Source: Bradyrhizobium sp. DOA9
Lineage (GTDB): Bacteria > Pseudomonadota > Alphaproteobacteria > Rhizobiales > Xanthobacteraceae
Assembly (NCBI RefSeq): GCF_000617845.2
Contig: NZ_DF820425.1
Span: 3,709,725 to 3,773,724, forward strand
DNA length: 64,000 nucleotides
Direction of reading: 5' to 3'
Part shown: piece after piece, positions 62,092 to 64,000 of the stretch
Layout: every line of letters starts with the position of its first letter
Numbering within the stretch: position 1 is the first letter of the stretch
Translations under genes and position numbers: made by a program
Notes under the pieces: model-generated
Seen by the model: only the letters and a program-made list of their open reading frames with translations
Told to the model about the DNA's origin: nothing
Databases searched by the model: none

Positions 62092-62618
62092 TGGGCCATG
62101 TTGCCGAACCGGCCGGTTTTCGGGCAGCCGCCTCGCGATTCGCGACGGGCATTACGGTCGTCGCGACCGGCGACCAGGATGGCGCGCCGATCGGCATGAC
62201 CGCCAACAGCTTCACGACCATTTCGGCGAAACCGCCAACCGTGCTTGTCTCTCTCACGCGCGGGCGGACGTGGCAGGCCGTGGCCAGGTCCGGCATCTAT
62301 TCGGTCAATGTGCTGCATGCGGACGACGCTGCGCTCAGCGCGCACTTTGCTGGAAGGCCTTTGTTGCGCGACGCTCCGCCGCTCGTCTCGCGCGAAGGAT
62401 TTTTCGTGCTCCCGCAGGCCATCGCGCAGTTCGCCTGCGAGGTGGTCCAAGCGATCGATGTCGCCGACCACACGCTCTTCATCGGCGAGGTGCGCTGGTG
62501 CCGGCACAATGAGGGAACGCCTCTCGCATTCTACGCCAGCCGTCTTCGTAAGGGCGTGGGGATGGAAATCTCTTCCGCGGATCATGTTGCCTATCCCGGT
62601 GACGGATGGTGGACCTGA
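62091..62618 (+). CDS. Flavin reductase (StyB/HpaC-like)
   Basis: 175 residues of the FMN-binding split-barrel reductase family: FRAAASRFATGITVVATGD, IGMTANSFTTISAKPPTVLVSL and LFIGEVRWC. It reduces FAD with NAD(P)H and delivers it to the oxygenase, completing a two-component system. Start fixed by the 1-base overlap with the EthD stop. Confidence 0.92.
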   Translation: MGHVAEPAGFRAAASRFATGITVVATGDQDGAPIGMTANSFTTISAKPPTVLVSLTRGRTWQAVARSGIYSVNVLHADDAALSAHFAGRPLLRDAPPLVSREGFFVLPQAIAQFACEVVQAIDVADHTLFIGEVRWCRHNEGTPLAFYASRLRKGVGMEISSADHVAYPGDGWWT

Positions 62619-62700
62619 GACGACGATTGGCCCCTGAGCTGTCATTCACCTCAAGGTTATAGTATAAGGCGATACCTCCCCAGGATGAGGGCGCTGCGGC

Positions 62701-63819
62701 TTGCCAAATCGTCGCCAGATACTTTCAGCAATCGGAGCTGCGACCGTGGCACTGCCGCTGCGGTCGGCCTCGGGGCAGCAACAGCCCACGTTGCCTTCCG
62801 GCCAATTCGCAAACGACGTGGTCCGACGACTTGATCAGGCCGTCGCCGAGCGGCGCGTGTGGAATATTCACGGTCTTCTCGTCCTCCAGAACGGAAAGCC
62901 GATCGTCGAGCGCTATTTCGAGGGACAAGATCGCCAGAGAGGGGTTGGCGATCTCGGGACGGTGAAGTTTTCGGCGGAGACGCCCCATGATTTGCGATCT
63001 TGCTCGAAGAGCATCGTGGCCTTGCTCTATGGCATTGCGCTTCAGCAAGGGAAGGTGCCGGCTCCGGAAGAGAGCCTGCTTTCCGGATTCCCGGAGTATC
63101 GCGATCTTGCCGACGAGAAGCGCTCCGGCCTGACCGTCCATCATGCGCTGTCAATGACCATGGGAACGGATTGGGACGAGAGCAGCTTGCCTTATGCCGA
63201 TCCTCGCAACAGCGAAACCGCAATGGACGCCGCTCCCGACCGTTATCGCTACATATTGGAGCGTCCGATCGTCGATACGCCTGGTTCTTATTGCGGCGGA
63301 GCGACCGCGCTGCTCGCCCGCTTGATCGCAAAAGGGGCAGGGAAGTCGCTGCACGACTTCGCGCGCGAGTCACTCTTCGATCCGCTCGGCATGGGACCGA
63401 CGCAATGGGCCGCAGGGCCTGACGGCGAGCCATTCGCTGCGTCAGGCGCCCGAATGTCGGTTCGCGATTTCTCTCGGATCGGGATGTTGATGCTGTCAGG
63501 TGGTCAGCTCGACGGCCGTCAGATCGTTCCCGCAGCGTGGATCACACGTTGCACGACGCCGGTCGTCAGTTCAGACGAGCTTCGCCGCTACGGCTATCAA
63601 TGGTTTCTTCTCGATGTGGCTTTCGGGAAACCGAAGGGGTGGGCGTCCGGCCGCCTGGAGCGCATGTGGATGGCACAGGGAGAGGGCGGGCAACGCCTGT
63701 TCATCATTCCGGCGTTGCAGCTCGTCATCGCTTTGACGGCCGGAAACTACGGCACCGAAGATCAGTGGATTCCGCCGACGCGCGTGCTCCGGGAAATCGT
63801 TCTGGCGAGTATATCCTAG
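62701..63819 (+). CDS. Serine hydrolase of the beta-lactamase class C / esterase family
   Basis: 372 residues from TTG 62701. The leader NRRQILSAIGAATVALPL resembles a short twin-arginine signal. Catalytic SxxK is Ser100-Cys-Ser-Lys103 (RSCSKSIVALLYG), with the tyrosine motif probably in GSYCGGATALL. This family covers beta-lactamases, esterases and D-aminopeptidases, so a resistance role is not implied. The TTG start has only a weak ribosome site; another start is possible. Confidence 0.82.
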   Translation: MPNRRQILSAIGAATVALPLRSASGQQQPTLPSGQFANDVVRRLDQAVAERRVWNIHGLLVLQNGKPIVERYFEGQDRQRGVGDLGTVKFSAETPHDLRSCSKSIVALLYGIALQQGKVPAPEESLLSGFPEYRDLADEKRSGLTVHHALSMTMGTDWDESSLPYADPRNSETAMDAAPDRYRYILERPIVDTPGSYCGGATALLARLIAKGAGKSLHDFARESLFDPLGMGPTQWAAGPDGEPFAASGARMSVRDFSRIGMLMLSGGQLDGRQIVPAAWITRCTTPVVSSDELRRYGYQWFLLDVAFGKPKGWASGRLERMWMAQGEGGQRLFIIPALQLVIALTAGNYGTEDQWIPPTRVLREIVLASIS

Positions 63820-63822
63820 TCG

Positions 63823-64000
63823 TCAGCTACCCTTTCGTCCTCGAACGCAACCCAACGCATTGCAGATGATCCGCGCGACCGCAATCGCCCCCAGATTCTG
63901 CACATCGCGCTCGGGAACGTATTCGACGATGTCGAGGCCGACTATTCTGGACTTCGCCGCGACACCCCGTATGAGGTCGACCACGTCGAAATAAGACAGG
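63823..64000 (-). CDS. Agmatinase/arginase-family protein, C-terminal fragment cut by window edge
   Basis: 59 C-terminal codons visible on the minus strand, with SRIVGLDIVEYVPERDVQNL, the ureohydrolase C-terminal signature (GLDIVE...P..D). Members hydrolyse agmatine, arginine, guanidinobutyrate or related guanidines. Convergent with the serine hydrolase, three bases apart. Confidence 0.75.
   Translation of the reverse strand, partial: LSYFDVVDLIRGVAAKSRIVGLDIVEYVPERDVQNLGAIAVARIICNALGCVRGRKGS

Noticed and set aside
62701..63819. Antibiotic-resistance beta-lactamase
   Set aside because: The SxxK and Tyr motifs are shared with many esterases and peptidases of the same fold; no AmpR-type regulator or other resistance context is present.

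Overview
The window is high-GC, gene-dense DNA that looks like a chromosome of an alphaproteobacterium of the Bradyrhizobium / Rhizobiales type. This rests on the families present (ChvE-GguAB, an aldR-ald pair, a DUF1236 protein, SmoEFGK-type polyol transport, NitT/TauT transport), on the codon use, and on the mosaic imperfect-palindrome repeats between operons. No database search was run, so genus is an inference. I see no rRNA, tRNA, CRISPR array, prophage or complete insertion sequence.

Layout. 1-3370: glyoxylate-to-glycerate operon (gcl, partial at the left edge; hyi; glxR). 3477-9311: small and solitary genes, including a two-subunit ThDP decarboxylase of the sulfopyruvate/phosphonopyruvate type divergent from a D-2-hydroxyacid dehydrogenase, an orphan FlgC-like rod protein, an ornithine-cyclodeaminase-family enzyme and a GNAT acetyltransferase. 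9318-17366: a large Orn/Lys/Arg decarboxylase, a three-subunit molybdenum aldehyde oxidoreductase (PaoABC type) and the aldR-ald pair. 17523-27656: a YeiH-type anion exporter, then what I consider the most interesting locus. It holds a NitT/TauT ABC transporter whose binding protein ends in a NosL-like domain, a Crp-family regulator, a DUF971 zinc-ribbon-like protein, a ferredoxin-NADP reductase, an AprA-like flavoprotein, an AprB-like two-cluster ferredoxin and a HEAT-repeat protein. Four copies of the motif AACTAATYG lie upstream of its transcription units.

27797-37215: an oxidative pentose/galactose locus with a 2-keto-3-deoxy-sugar-acid dehydratase-like FAH protein, a FadR-type regulator, an aldose 1-dehydrogenase, a mutarotase, a lactonase and the ChvE-GguA-GguB transporter. 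A deletion scar at 29241-29436 shows that an earlier YtfQ-type sugar transporter has been lost here. 37274-46721: a HAD phosphatase, a SorC-type regulator and a polyol operon (SmoEFGK-like transporter, short-chain dehydrogenase, FGGY kinase, PfkB kinase) behind a promoter overlapped by nested palindromes.

46728-56496: a LysR regulator, an amidase, a complete dipeptide-type ABC transporter (BCDF plus binding protein) and a second amidase, suggesting uptake and hydrolysis of an amide or peptide-like compound. 56562-59334: small secreted proteins, a 58-residue peptide with a double-glycine leader, a secreted helical-barrel-like protein and a cupin. 59521-62618: a LysR-controlled styrene/indole-monooxygenase-like operon (StyA-like oxygenase, EthD-family protein, flavin reductase). 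62701-64000: a serine hydrolase with a twin-arginine-like leader and the C-terminal end of an agmatinase/arginase-family gene cut by the right edge.
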